From NCBI RefSeq assembly GCF_008932115.1, contig NZ_CP044543.1, positions 2,293,501 to 2,357,500 on the forward strand: a DNA stretch of 64,000 bases, in the 5' to 3' direction. Both the position numbers and the translations under genes were made by a program. Position 1 is the stretch's first letter. Every line of letters begins with the position of its first letter. Of the stretch, positions 1 to 8,030 are shown piece after piece. This DNA is from Bradyrhizobium betae (GTDB lineage Bacteria; Pseudomonadota; Alphaproteobacteria; Rhizobiales; Xanthobacteraceae). Below the pieces are notes generated by a model. That model was given only the letters and a program-made list of their open reading frames with translations, was not told the origin of the DNA and searched no databases.

Positions 1-1652
1 TGGTTGAATTTCCGCGCCGCGAGGAAGCGCTGGAGCAGATCGTCCGGCAGCGGCTCGCCGGTCTGGTAGTGACGTGCGAACTTCTGCAGCACCTCGGGCC
101 GCTCCTGCCAGTGCTCGTAGAGCTGCGAGGGCAATTCGACAAAATCGGTGAACACCGAGGTTCCCGACAGCGACGGATAGGTCACATTGGAGAGCATGCC
201 GTGCAGGCCGTGGCCGAATTCATGGAACAGGGTGCGGGCATCGTCCGGCGAGAGCAGCGAGGGTTCGCCGCCGGCGCCCTTGGCGAAGTTGCAGACATTG
301 ATGATCAGCGGCGCGATCTCGCCGTCGAGCTTTTGCTGGTCGCGCAGCGAAGTCATCCAGGCGCCGGAGCGCTTCGACGGCCGGGCATAGTAGTCGCCAT
401 AGAACAGCGCCTTGTGCTTGCCATCAGGTCCCTTCACTTCCCAGACCCGGACGTCCGGGTGCCAGACCGGGACGTCCTTGCGCTCGGCGAAGGTGATGCC
501 GAACAGGCGCGTGGCACAATCGAAGGCCGCCGCAACCATGTTGTCGAGGGTCAGATAGGGCTTGATCGCGGCGTCATCGAAATTGGCGCGCTGCAGGCGC
601 AGCTTCTCGGCATAGAAGCGCCAGTCCCAGGGCGCGAGCTTGAAATTGCCGCCCTCGGCCGTGATCAGCGCCTGCATCTCGTCACGGTCGGCGAGCGCCC
701 GGGCACGTGCCGGCTTCCAGACCCGCTCGAGCAGGTCGCGCACCGCATCCGGCGTCTTGGCCATGGAATCCTCGAGCCGGTAGGCCGCGAAGGTCGGGTA
801 GCCCAGGAGCTTGGCGCTCTCCTCGCGCAGCTTCAGGATCTCGACGATGGTGGCGTTGTTGTCGTTGGCATTGCCGTTGTCGCCGCGCGCCGTGAAAGCC
901 TTGTAGACCTTCTCGCGCAGGTCACGCCGCGCCGAGCTCTTCAGGAACGGCTCGGTCGAGGAGCGCGACAGCGTCACGATGGCCTTGCCGGCCATGCCGC
1001 GCTCTTCCGCCGCAGCCTTGGCGGCGGCGACGAAACTCTCCGGCAGGCCCTGACGGTCGCCCTCGCCGAGCTCCATGAACCAGTCCTGCTCGTCGCCGAG
1101 CAGATGATGGCTGAAGCCGGTGCCGAGCTGGGCCAGTTTCTCGTTGATCTCGGCCATCCGCTTCTTGGCCTCCTCCGAGAGACCGGCGCCGGAGCGATGG
1201 AAGCGGGTGTAGGTGCGCTCCAGCAGGCGAAGCTGCTCGGGAGCCAGACCCAGATTGGCGCGGTTCTCGTGCAGCTGCGCGATGCGACCAAACAGCACGG
1301 CGTTCATCATGATCGGATTCCAGTGCCGCGCCATCCGCAAGGAAACCTCCTTGTCGATCTCCAGGATGGCCGGATTGGAATGCGCCGAGACGAGGTCGTA
1401 GAAGACGGCCGCGACCTTGTTGAGCAGCTTGCCCGAGCGCTCCAGCGCCGTGATGGTGTTAGCGAAGTCGGCCGCGGCGGGATCGTTGGTGATCGCCGCG
1501 ATCTCGGCGGAGTGATCGGCGAAGGCCTGCTCGAAGGCCGGGAGGAAATGCTCCGGCTCGATCTCGTCGAAGGGCGGGGTCGCGAACGGCGTCACCCAGG
1601 CCTTCAGCAGCGGGTTAGTCTCGGAGTCCGTAGTTTGGCGGGGTTCTGACAT
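1..1652 (-). CDS. M3 family oligopeptidase / peptidyl-dipeptidase (3' end outside window)
   Basis: Zinc metallopeptidase of family M3 (thimet oligopeptidase / Dcp type), expected to degrade short peptides in the cytoplasm. The reading frame starts at the ATG at 1652 (MSEPRQTTDSETNPLL) and stays open for about 550 codons to the left edge, so the C-terminus is missing. Near the end of the visible part is the zinc motif HEFGHGLHGM (around 205-235), preceded by the family-typical TLF. The N-terminal region (NPLLKAW, PPFDEIEPEHFLPAF) matches the usual start of bacterial Dcp-like enzymes, and there is no signal peptide. Full-length relatives are about 680-700 residues. Family assignment is sure; the choice between Dcp and oligopeptidase A is not possible here. 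Confidence 0.93.
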   Translation of the reverse strand, partial: MSEPRQTTDSETNPLLKAWVTPFATPPFDEIEPEHFLPAFEQAFADHSAEIAAITNDPAAADFANTITALERSGKLLNKVAAVFYDLVSAHSNPAILEIDKEVSLRMARHWNPIMMNAVLFGRIAQLHENRANLGLAPEQLRLLERTYTRFHRSGAGLSEEAKKRMAEINEKLAQLGTGFSHHLLGDEQDWFMELGEGDRQGLPESFVAAAKAAAEERGMAGKAIVTLSRSSTEPFLKSSARRDLREKVYKAFTARGDNGNANDNNATIVEILKLREESAKLLGYPTFAAYRLEDSMAKTPDAVRDLLERVWKPARARALADRDEMQALITAEGGNFKLAPWDWRFYAEKLRLQRANFDDAAIKPYLTLDNMVAAAFDCATRLFGITFAERKDVPVWHPDVRVWEVKGPDGKHKALFYGDYYARPSKRSGAWMTSLRDQQKLDGEIAPLIINVCNFAKGAGGEPSLLSPDDARTLFHEFGHGLHGMLSNVTYPSLSGTSVFTDFVELPSQLYEHWQERPEVLQKFARHYQTGEPLPDDLLQRFLAARKFN

Positions 1653-1789
1653 TGCAAGTCCCGGTTTTTGAGCTGATTTGTTGCGGCCAGCTATAGCACG
1701 CGATGGGGCTTTTTTGGGCCATTTGGCCTTGCTCCCGCCCGCCTTTTCAGGGAGATTGCGGCCATCGAAGCCCAGAGATCCCCGAGCCC

Positions 1790-2044
1790 ATGAACGCGCC
1801 TTCCTCGTCCTCCCGTCAGATCGTCTGGCCGAGCGTCATCACTGTCATCAGCGCCGCAATCCTGATCGGCGCCGAAGTGTTCGGCGCGGCGTTTGCCGGC
1901 GGCTGGGCGCTCTCGATCCTGTTCGGACTTGGCGACCAGGGTGCACACATCCTGCAGGCCGTGCTGTTCGCACTCGGCGTGCTCGTGATGACGGCCTTCG
2001 TCCGCGCAGCTCAGCGCGTCGAGCCCTTCACGAAGCGCGGCTGA
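1790..2044 (+). CDS. small two-helix membrane protein
   Basis: 84-residue protein of unknown function. Two hydrophobic segments (about residues 11-45 and 50-72) flank a short loop, and the C-terminus is basic (RAAQRVEPFTKRG), suggesting a small inner-membrane protein. The ATG at 1790 is preferred over an in-frame start at 1703 because the extra residues are arginine/proline-rich and unlike a membrane-protein N-terminus. It lies divergently to the M3 peptidase. No functional motif is visible; proteins of this shape are common as hypothetical genes in Bradyrhizobium. Confidence 0.6.
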   Translation: MNAPSSSSRQIVWPSVITVISAAILIGAEVFGAAFAGGWALSILFGLGDQGAHILQAVLFALGVLVMTAFVRAAQRVEPFTKRG

Positions 2045-2234
2045 CGCTTCCGCGCGTACGTCAGACACGCGCGCGACACAGAAAACTTAACGCGCGTTCA
2101 TCTTCCGCGTCCCTCGCGCAACACTGCGCAAGCAGATGTTAGGCAATTCTGCCCACAGCCTAAAAAAATTCTTGCGAAGCCGGGTCAAAACCCTTATGTG
2201 CGCTCTTGCCCAATTTCGCACGTGCCTGTGGTCG

Positions 2235-2520
2235 TGTGTCAGTCGGTAGGTATCCGGACAAGAGGCCGGACAGCCGCCAAGGGGTGAAGAAGCCGAGGGG
2301 CTCTTCGGAAGTGCGGAAGTCGAAAGACCCAAAAGTCTGAAGACTGAAAGCAAACCCGGAGCGTCCAGCATCTCTCTCAAAGAGATGCCTTGTCGAAGGT
2401 GACTTCACTTTTTGCAACCGTGACTGGCAGCCGGAGGCGAACCGGCGCACCCCGCTCTCAACGGGGGACGCGACTTAAAGCAACGACGGATCGGGCTTTT
2501 TTGGTCTCTACCGGCAGTCC
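2235..2520 (+). promoter_or_regulatory. speF-type structured leader RNA upstream of ornithine decarboxylase
   Basis: The 670-base gap 2045-2718 holds no convincing gene but is rich in RNA hairpins. Visible stems include TCCGG/CCGGA around 2252-2270, CCGA/TCGG around 2292-2312, a GTC-GAAA-GAC tetraloop around 2319-2330, and GCATCTCT/AGAGATGC at 2368-2375/2381-2388. Its position directly before a type III ornithine decarboxylase fits the speF RNA motif described from alphaproteobacteria (Rfam family speF), a long putative cis-regulatory element. The boundaries are approximate. Short reading frames lie inside or just before it (see findings). The ligand and mechanism cannot be read from the sequence. 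Confidence 0.65.
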
Positions 2521-2718
2521 AACGCCGGCGCGGGCTACTGAAAAGGCTTGTCCTTCATTGCCAGGTGTGCGGGCGGGAAATTCCCAACCAATCCACGGCA
2601 GCACAGTCTGATTTGAGTCTTTGGCTCGTCGCGCCTCCATCGCGCGATCTGGCCGGGGCGCTGATCCGACGACATTTTTTGAACGGATCCCCGTCGCTGG
2701 GCCGTTTGGGAGAGTGCT

Positions 2719-3861
2719 ATGACCGAACGTATTCAGGAATTCCTGCGCAACCGCCGCAGCGAGGGCCGGGACACCGAGCCTTGCCTCGTGGTCGACCTCG
2801 AAGTCGTGCGCGACAATTACCAGACCTTTGCCAAGGCGCTGCCGGACAGCCGCGTGTTCTATGCCGTCAAGGCTAACCCGGCGCCGGAAGTGCTGGCCCT
2901 GCTCGCGTCCATGGGCTCCTGTTTCGACACCGCGACGGTCGCCGAGATCGAGATGGCGCTGGCCGCGGGGGCGACGCCCGACCGCATCTCCTTCGGCAAC
3001 ACGATCAAGAAGGAGCGCGACATCGCGCGTGCCTTCGCGCTCGGCATTCGCCTGTTCGCGGTCGACTGCACCGCCGAGGTCGAGAAGATCGCCCGTGCCG
3101 CTCCCGGCGCGAAGGTGTTCTGCCGCATCCTCTATGACTGCGCCGGCGCCGAGTGGCCGCTGTCGCGCAAGTTCGGCTGCGACCCGGAGATGGCCGTCGA
3201 TGTGCTCGACGCTGCCAAGCGCCTGGGCCTGGAGCCGTGCGGCATCTCGTTCCATGTCGGCTCGCAGCAGCGCAAGGTGAAGGCGTGGGATCGTGCGCTG
3301 GCGATGGCCTCGCAGGTGTTCCGCGACTGCGCCGAGCGCGGCATCAACCTGACCATGGTCAACATGGGCGGCGGCTTCCCGACCAAGTACCTGAAGGACG
3401 TGCCGCCGGTGGTGACCTACGGCCGGTCGATCTTCCGTGCGCTGCGCAAGCACTTCGGCAACCAGATTCCGGAGACCATCATCGAGCCGGGCCGCGGCAT
3501 GGTGGGCAACGCCGGCATCATCGAATCCGAGGTCGTGCTCATCTCGAAGAAGAGCGACGAGGACGAGGTGCGCTGGGTCTATCTGGACATCGGCAAGTTC
3601 GGCGGTCTCGCCGAGACCATGGACGAGTCGATCCGCTACGCCATCCGCACCCCGCATGACGGCGCGGACATGACGCCGTGCGTGCTCGCGGGTCCGACCT
3701 GCGACAGCGCCGACGTGCTGTACGAGAAGAGCCCGTATCCGCTCCCCGTCACGCTCGAGATCGGCGACAAGCTGCTGATCGAAGGCACCGGGGCCTATAC
3801 GTCGACCTACTCGGCGGTGGCGTTCAACGGCATCCCGCCGCTGAAGACCTACCACATCTAA
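2719..3861 (+). CDS. odc: type III PLP-dependent ornithine/lysine decarboxylase
   Basis: Converts ornithine to putrescine (possibly also lysine to cadaverine), the first step of polyamine synthesis. The 380-residue protein has the alanine-racemase-like fold of eukaryotic-type ODCs. K51 in YAVKANP is the PLP Schiff-base lysine, HVGSQ is at 179-183, GGGFP at 217-221, EPGRG (PLP phosphate binding) at 256-260, and the substrate-side motif GPTCDS with C328 and D329 at 325-330. The ATG at 2719 follows GGGAGAG at about 2708. Expression is probably controlled by the long structured leader upstream. A homospermidine synthase lies 1.3 kb downstream, so the putrescine made here is probably used there. 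Confidence 0.93.
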   Translation: MTERIQEFLRNRRSEGRDTEPCLVVDLEVVRDNYQTFAKALPDSRVFYAVKANPAPEVLALLASMGSCFDTATVAEIEMALAAGATPDRISFGNTIKKERDIARAFALGIRLFAVDCTAEVEKIARAAPGAKVFCRILYDCAGAEWPLSRKFGCDPEMAVDVLDAAKRLGLEPCGISFHVGSQQRKVKAWDRALAMASQVFRDCAERGINLTMVNMGGGFPTKYLKDVPPVVTYGRSIFRALRKHFGNQIPETIIEPGRGMVGNAGIIESEVVLISKKSDEDEVRWVYLDIGKFGGLAETMDESIRYAIRTPHDGADMTPCVLAGPTCDSADVLYEKSPYPLPVTLEIGDKLLIEGTGAYTSTYSAVAFNGIPPLKTYHI

Positions 3862-3895
3862 GCAGCCTCTCTTTTTCCGAGGCCTGACGAACCCG

Positions 3896-3918
3896 GGAGC
3901 CGGCTTGCCGGCTCCTTC
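3896..3918 (+). terminator. hairpin after ornithine decarboxylase
   Basis: Perfect 9-bp stem GGAGCCGGC/GCCGGCTCC with a 2-base loop, 35 bases after the odc stop codon, followed by TTCCCT. The U-tract is weak, so this is a plausible but not textbook terminator. Confidence 0.45.
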
Positions 3919-3944
3919 CCTGACATTTCGATTTCTGACGACGC

Positions 3945-3979
3945 CTTGGACCGGCGTGCTTTTGGCACGCCCGTCCAAG
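3945..3979. repeat. palindromic intergenic element
   Basis: Long hairpin: CTTGGAC-C-GGCGTGC pairs with GCACGCC-C-GTCCAAG around a TTTTG loop, with one C-C mismatch. The GGGGAATGAC just after it resembles the outer edges of the larger palindromic repeats elsewhere in this window, so it may be a short member or remnant of that type. Confidence 0.5.
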
Positions 3980-3995
3980 CGGGGAATGACGCGCC

Positions 3996-4583
3996 ATGAC
4001 TGCTTTTCGGAAGCCACAAGTCGCCCTCACTTCGAAAGCCGCTCCGTTCGCGATCCGCAGCGAGCGTGCTGCCGACGTCGCCGCCCGTGAAGCGCTGCTG
4101 GATGCCTGCTTTGGCGAGAACCGCCATGACCGCACCTGCCAGCGCCTGCGCGACGGACGTTCACCAGCCGCCGGCCTTGCGCTGTCGTCCGTGCGCGAGG
4201 GAACACTCGTGGGAACCGTGCGGCTGTGGCACGTCAGCGCCGGAGGCAGGCCCGCTCTGGTCCTCGGACCGCTGGCGGTGGACCCTGCCTGCCGCGAGCT
4301 CGGGATCGGCGCCGCGCTGATGCAAAAAGCACTGGCCGCCGCCCGGGCGCGTGGGCATGAAGCCGTGATCCTGCTCGGCGACGCCCCCTATTACGCCCGA
4401 TTCGGCTTCTCGCCCGAGAAGACCGGCGCATTGATGCTGCCCGGCCCGTTCGAGCAGGACCGGTTGCTGGCGATCGAATTCCAGCCCGGTGCGCTCGATG
4501 GCGCCGGGGGGATGATCGTCCCGACCGGTGCGGCCCTGCCTAAACGGAGGGTAGTTCGCGCCCTCGAAGCGCAAGCGGCCTAA
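3996..4583 (+). CDS. GNAT family N-acetyltransferase (YhbS-like)
   Basis: 195-residue acetyl-CoA-dependent N-acetyltransferase. The central stretch LGPLAVDPACRELGIGAALM carries the acetyl-CoA pyrophosphate-binding loop (R-x-x-G-I-G-x-A), followed by GDAPYYARFGF, the typical beta5/alpha4 region of YhbS-like proteins. The substrate is unknown. It lies on the same strand between odc and homospermidine synthase, which makes a polyamine or polyamine-related amine conceivable, but this is inference from location only. The ATG at 3996 was chosen because the GNAT fold begins about 20 residues later (PFAIRSERAADV). Confidence 0.85.
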   Translation: MTAFRKPQVALTSKAAPFAIRSERAADVAAREALLDACFGENRHDRTCQRLRDGRSPAAGLALSSVREGTLVGTVRLWHVSAGGRPALVLGPLAVDPACRELGIGAALMQKALAAARARGHEAVILLGDAPYYARFGFSPEKTGALMLPGPFEQDRLLAIEFQPGALDGAGGMIVPTGAALPKRRVVRALEAQAA

Positions 4584-4731
4584 GGGATTGCCATGACGGC
4601 GACGACCGAAGCCGCATTGAGCGGCAACGGTCGGCCGTGCCCCGCGCTAAGCTGTTTTCCTTTGGGGTTGCGCGGGCCCGCAAATTGCCCGTAAACCCCA
4701 TGAAATTCCCCTTCAGTCGAGGCCCACGACC

Positions 4732-5121
4732 ATGTCCCGCCGCCTGATTTCCACCGGCTCCCCGTTCGAGAAGACCGCCGGCTACAGCCGCGCCGTGATC
4801 GACGGCGACTTTGCCTTCGTCGCGGGAACCACCGGCTATGACTACACCACCATGAGCATGCCGGCCGATGTCACCAGCCAGTCACGCAACAGCTTCAAGA
4901 CCATCGAAGCGGCCCTGAAGGAGGGCGGATTCGAGATGGCCGACATCGTCCGCGTGACCTACTATCTCACCGACGCCAAGGATGCAGACGCCCATTTCGC
5001 AGTCTGCGGCGAAGTGCTCGGCGAGATTCGCCCGGCCGCAACGCTTCTCGTCGTCTCGGCGCTGTACAAGCCCGAGATGAAGGTCGAAATCGAAGCCACC
5101 GCCAAGCGCCGCAGCATCTGA
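4732..5121 (+). CDS. Rid (YjgF/YER057c) family protein
   Basis: 129-residue single-domain Rid protein, normally a trimer with ligand sites between subunits. The characteristic C-terminal stretch (EIRPAATLLVVSALYKPEMKV plus EIEATA) is present. Aligned by eye with E. coli RidA, the catalytic arginine of PARSCV (R105) corresponds to alanine 103 here. Imine deaminase activity is therefore doubtful, and the protein probably belongs to an arginine-lacking Rid subfamily. It sits 66 bases before homospermidine synthase on the same strand, so the two may be cotranscribed. Homospermidine synthase works through imine intermediates, which makes the neighbourhood suggestive even though the key residue is missing. 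Confidence 0.88.
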   Translation: MSRRLISTGSPFEKTAGYSRAVIDGDFAFVAGTTGYDYTTMSMPADVTSQSRNSFKTIEAALKEGGFEMADIVRVTYYLTDAKDADAHFAVCGEVLGEIRPAATLLVVSALYKPEMKVEIEATAKRRSI

Positions 5122-5186
5122 CAAGCGCCGCAGCGCCTGATCCACCCACCCCTTTGTACGCGAGCACGTTCCGGAGAAACCATCCC

Positions 5187-6629
5187 ATGAGCCACCCCTC
5201 GCAGATCTACGCGAAGATCACTGGTCCCATCGTCATGGTCGGCTTCGGCTCCATCGGCAAAGGCACGCTGCCCCTGATCGAGCGGCATCTCGACTACGAC
5301 AAGTCGCGCGTCACCGTGATCGATCCCAAGGACGAGGGCCGCAAGGCGCATTGCGAGAAGCACAATGTCCGCTTCATCCAAAAGGCCGTGACCAGGGACA
5401 ATTACCGCGAATTGCTGACCCCGCTGCTCACCGAAGGCGGCGGCCAGGGATTTTGCGTCAATCTCTCGGTCGACACCGGCTCCACCGACATCATGGAGCT
5501 CTGCAACGAACTCGGCGCTCTCTATATCGACACCGTCAATGAGCCCTGGCTCGGCTTCTATTTCGATACGTCGAAGGGGCCGGAAGCACGCTCCAACTAT
5601 GCTCTTCGCGAAGCGACGCTGGCCGCCAAGAAGGCGCGTCCCGCGGGCTCGACGACGGCCGTCTCCTGCTGCGGCGCCAATCCCGGCATGGTCTCCTTCT
5701 TCGTCAAGCAGGCGCTGCTCAACGTCGCCGCCGACCTGAAGCTCAATGCCCCCAAGCCCAAGACCAAGGCCGAATGGGCGGATCTGATGCGGCAGGCGGG
5801 TATCAAGGGCATCCACATCGCCGAACGCGACACCCAGCGCTCGAAGAAGCCGAAGGAGCCTGACGTGTTCGTCAACACATGGTCGGTGGAAGGTTTCCTG
5901 TCGGAAGGCGTGCAGCCGTCGGAGCTCGGCTGGGGCACCCATGAAAAATGGATGCCGGAGAACGCGCGGACCCACGAGGCCGGCTGCGGCGCGGCCATCT
6001 ATCTGATGCAGCCCGGCGCCAACACGCGCGTGCGCACCTGGTGCCCAACCCGCGGCGCGCAGTATGGCTTCCTCGTCACCCACAACGAGTCGATCTCGAT
6101 CGCCGATTACTTCACCGTACGCGACGCATCCGGCACGGCGGTCTACCGGCCGACCTGCCATTATGCCTATCATCCGGCCGACGATGCCGTGCTGTCGCTG
6201 CACGAGATGTTCGGCCGCGCCGCGAAGATGCAGGAAAAACACCACATCCTCGACGAGAACGAGATCGTCGACGGCATCGACGAACTCGGCGTGCTGCTGT
6301 TCGGCCACGACAACAACGCCTACTGGTACGGCTCGCAGCTCTCGATCGAAGAGACCCGCAAGCTCGCGCCCTATCAGAACGCCACCGGCCTGCAGGTGAC
6401 CTCCGCCGTGCTCGGCGGCATGGTGTGGGCGCTGGAAAACCCGAAGGAAGGCATCGTCGAAGCCGACGAGCTGGATTTCGACCGTCTGCTGGAAATCCAG
6501 CTGCCCTATCTCGGCCCGGTCAAGGGTTTCTACACCGACTGGACGCCGCTGACGGATCGTCCGGGACTGTTTCCGGAAGACATCGATACGAGCGATCCCT
6601 GGCAGTTCCGGAATATTCTGGTGCGGTGA
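5187..6629 (+). CDS. hss: homospermidine synthase
   Basis: 480-residue NAD+-dependent enzyme that joins aminobutyl groups of putrescine to make sym-homospermidine, the typical long polyamine of rhizobia. The N-terminus has a Rossmann fingerprint (IVMVGFGSIGKGTLPLI, residues 14-30), followed by family-typical stretches such as VNLSVDTGSTDI, AVSCCGANPGMVS, GWGTHEKWMP and GHDNNAYWYGSQLS. The ATG at 5187 is preferred over an upstream in-frame start at 5154 because GGAGAA lies 8-10 bases before it. Together with odc upstream it forms a two-step route from ornithine to homospermidine. Length fits the family. Confidence 0.95.
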   Translation: MSHPSQIYAKITGPIVMVGFGSIGKGTLPLIERHLDYDKSRVTVIDPKDEGRKAHCEKHNVRFIQKAVTRDNYRELLTPLLTEGGGQGFCVNLSVDTGSTDIMELCNELGALYIDTVNEPWLGFYFDTSKGPEARSNYALREATLAAKKARPAGSTTAVSCCGANPGMVSFFVKQALLNVAADLKLNAPKPKTKAEWADLMRQAGIKGIHIAERDTQRSKKPKEPDVFVNTWSVEGFLSEGVQPSELGWGTHEKWMPENARTHEAGCGAAIYLMQPGANTRVRTWCPTRGAQYGFLVTHNESISIADYFTVRDASGTAVYRPTCHYAYHPADDAVLSLHEMFGRAAKMQEKHHILDENEIVDGIDELGVLLFGHDNNAYWYGSQLSIEETRKLAPYQNATGLQVTSAVLGGMVWALENPKEGIVEADELDFDRLLEIQLPYLGPVKGFYTDWTPLTDRPGLFPEDIDTSDPWQFRNILVR

Positions 6630-6654
6630 AGGACACGACGCCTCTCGCATCGCT

Positions 6655-6753
6655 GTCATGCCCCGCGAAGGCGGGGCATCCAGTACGCCGCGGCCTCTCG
6701 ATCAATCACAACTCTCTCGGAATACTGGATCACCCGCTTTCGCGGGTGATGAT
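6655..6753. repeat. palindromic intergenic repeat (GTCATGCCCCGCG type)
   Basis: Two short outer hairpins (GCCCCGC/GCGGGGC and CACCCGC/GCGGGTG) bracket an inner inverted pair ATCCAGTA/TACTGGAT. The whole lies between the converging hss and the small protein at 6774-7103. The architecture is that of REP/BIME- or MITE-like non-coding elements; the family name is unknown to me. Confidence 0.65.
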
Positions 6754-6773
6754 ACCGAGGATGTGGGCGCAGC

Positions 6774-7103
6774 TTACTGCTTACCGCTGATCGGCGGCGC
6801 GATCTTCTCGGCTGGGGCCGCCGGCAACGCCGGCTTCGCAGCGCCCTGCGTCTGAGGATCGGGCCGTGCGGGCTCCGGAGCCGGCGTGGTCGGCCGGTCG
6901 CCGCCGGGCTTGGCTTCCGCGGGCGTTTTGCTCTGATCGTCGGAAGGGGTGCCCTGGAGCGGCTGAGTTGCCTGCGCCAGTTCCATGCGACCTTCAGCGC
7001 GGATTTGCGCGATCGATACCCCTGATATCACGACGCCAGCCGCAAACAGCGAGCAGGCAATCATGACGTCGAGTTTCAGTCTGCGCTTGTCATTGCCGGT
7101 CAT
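6774..7103 (-). CDS. membrane-anchored proline-rich small protein
   Basis: 109-residue protein of unknown function. A basic N-terminus (MTGNDKRRLKLD) is followed by one hydrophobic segment (about residues 13-34), then a low-complexity proline/alanine-rich tail (PTTPAPEPARPDPQ...), consistent with an anchored periplasmic protein. An alternative in-frame start at 7133 adds 10 residues. It lies between the hss-side repeat and mgtC, about 100 bases after the mgtC stop on the same strand. No enzymatic motif is seen. Confidence 0.55.
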   Translation of the reverse strand: MTGNDKRRLKLDVMIACSLFAAGVVISGVSIAQIRAEGRMELAQATQPLQGTPSDDQSKTPAEAKPGGDRPTTPAPEPARPDPQTQGAAKPALPAAPAEKIAPPISGKQ

Positions 7104-7204
7104 ATCGATCACCGCCTTTGTCCGCGAGATCAACGAAGTCGCCGGGCCGCGGTTCCGTAGCCGCTGAAGCGGGAACTGCTGCTTCGCGCGCCAAAACGCC
7201 GCGC

Positions 7205-7921
7205 TCAGTCCGAGGTGCTGACTTCCCAGGTGGCGTGGCGCACGCCCGGCAGGTGCTGGAGATCGGTCGCCACCGCATTCAGCTCGTTCGGATCGACTGC
7301 AGTCGCGACCAGCTTGGCGACGATCTCCAGAACGTCCTCGCCGATCTCGACCACCTCGATATCGGCCACCGGATATTTCGCGGCTTCCAGCTTGTCGATG
7401 AGACGGTCGCGCATGTCAGGCAACGCGTCGGTCGCGACAGCGAGCTTGAAGTAATAGGTCGCCTCAGAGGCCTTCTCGTTCAGCGGAATGCGGTTGATGG
7501 CGTTGACCAGCGGCCGCAGCATGGTGTTGCCGGCGATGACGAACACGGTGAGGGCGGCGGCCTGCGCCACCATGTCGGCTCCGGCGCAGGAGCCGACCGC
7601 GGCCGAGGCCCACAGCGTCGCCGCGGTGTTGAGCCCGCGCACATCCATGCCCTGCTTCATGATGACGCCGGCACCGAGGAAGCCGATACCTGAGACGACG
7701 TAGGAGATCACCCGGACCGCACCGTCGGAGCCGGTCAGATGCATGGCGAGATCGACGAACGCGGCCGCGCCGACCGCGACCAGCACATTGGTGCGCAGGC
7801 CCGCGGTGCGCTGGCGATACTGCCGCTCGGCGCCGATCAGCGTCCCCAGCACGAAGGCCGTGAACAGGCTGACCAGCGTGTCGGCGAAATCAGCAATCTG
7901 GAAGGTCGTCAGAAACCGCAT
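7205..7921 (-). CDS. mgtC: MgtC/SapB family membrane protein
   Basis: 238-residue inner-membrane protein. Members of this family are linked to growth under low magnesium, low pH or phosphate stress and often to host association; some inhibit F-ATPase. The N-terminal membrane domain has the family signatures LGTLIGAERQYRQRTAGLRTN and GIGFLGAGVIMKQG, and four hydrophobic segments up to about residue 145. A soluble ACT-like C-terminal domain follows (about 155-238). The start at 7921 is preceded by GAGGGA; an in-frame codon at 7933 is less likely. Confidence 0.9.
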   Translation of the reverse strand: MRFLTTFQIADFADTLVSLFTAFVLGTLIGAERQYRQRTAGLRTNVLVAVGAAAFVDLAMHLTGSDGAVRVISYVVSGIGFLGAGVIMKQGMDVRGLNTAATLWASAAVGSCAGADMVAQAAALTVFVIAGNTMLRPLVNAINRIPLNEKASEATYYFKLAVATDALPDMRDRLIDKLEAAKYPVADIEVVEIGEDVLEIVAKLVATAVDPNELNAVATDLQHLPGVRHATWEVSTSD

Positions 7922-7981
7922 GGTCCCTCGCACGGGTTGGCAAACGATCTATGCGAGAGTTCCGTCGAGGTCAATTTGTAT

Positions 7982-8008
7982 GGGCACCGGCTGTAAAGGC
8001 CGATGCCC
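7982..8008 (-). terminator. terminator-like hairpin after giant surface protein A
   Basis: 10-bp stem GGGCATCGGC/GCCGGTGCCC (one G-T pair) directly after the stop codon of the gene at 8031-11567. An almost identical hairpin follows the paralogue at 11851-15006. Neither has a strong U-tract, but the conserved position supports a role in 3'-end formation. Confidence 0.6.
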
Positions 8009-8030
8009 CGCCCGTCTCGATTTGCCCGGC

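Noticed and set aside
2458..4017. Minus-strand 519-codon frame opposite ornithine decarboxylase
   Set aside because: Antisense shadow of odc running into the leader; no domain, arginine- and histidine-rich.
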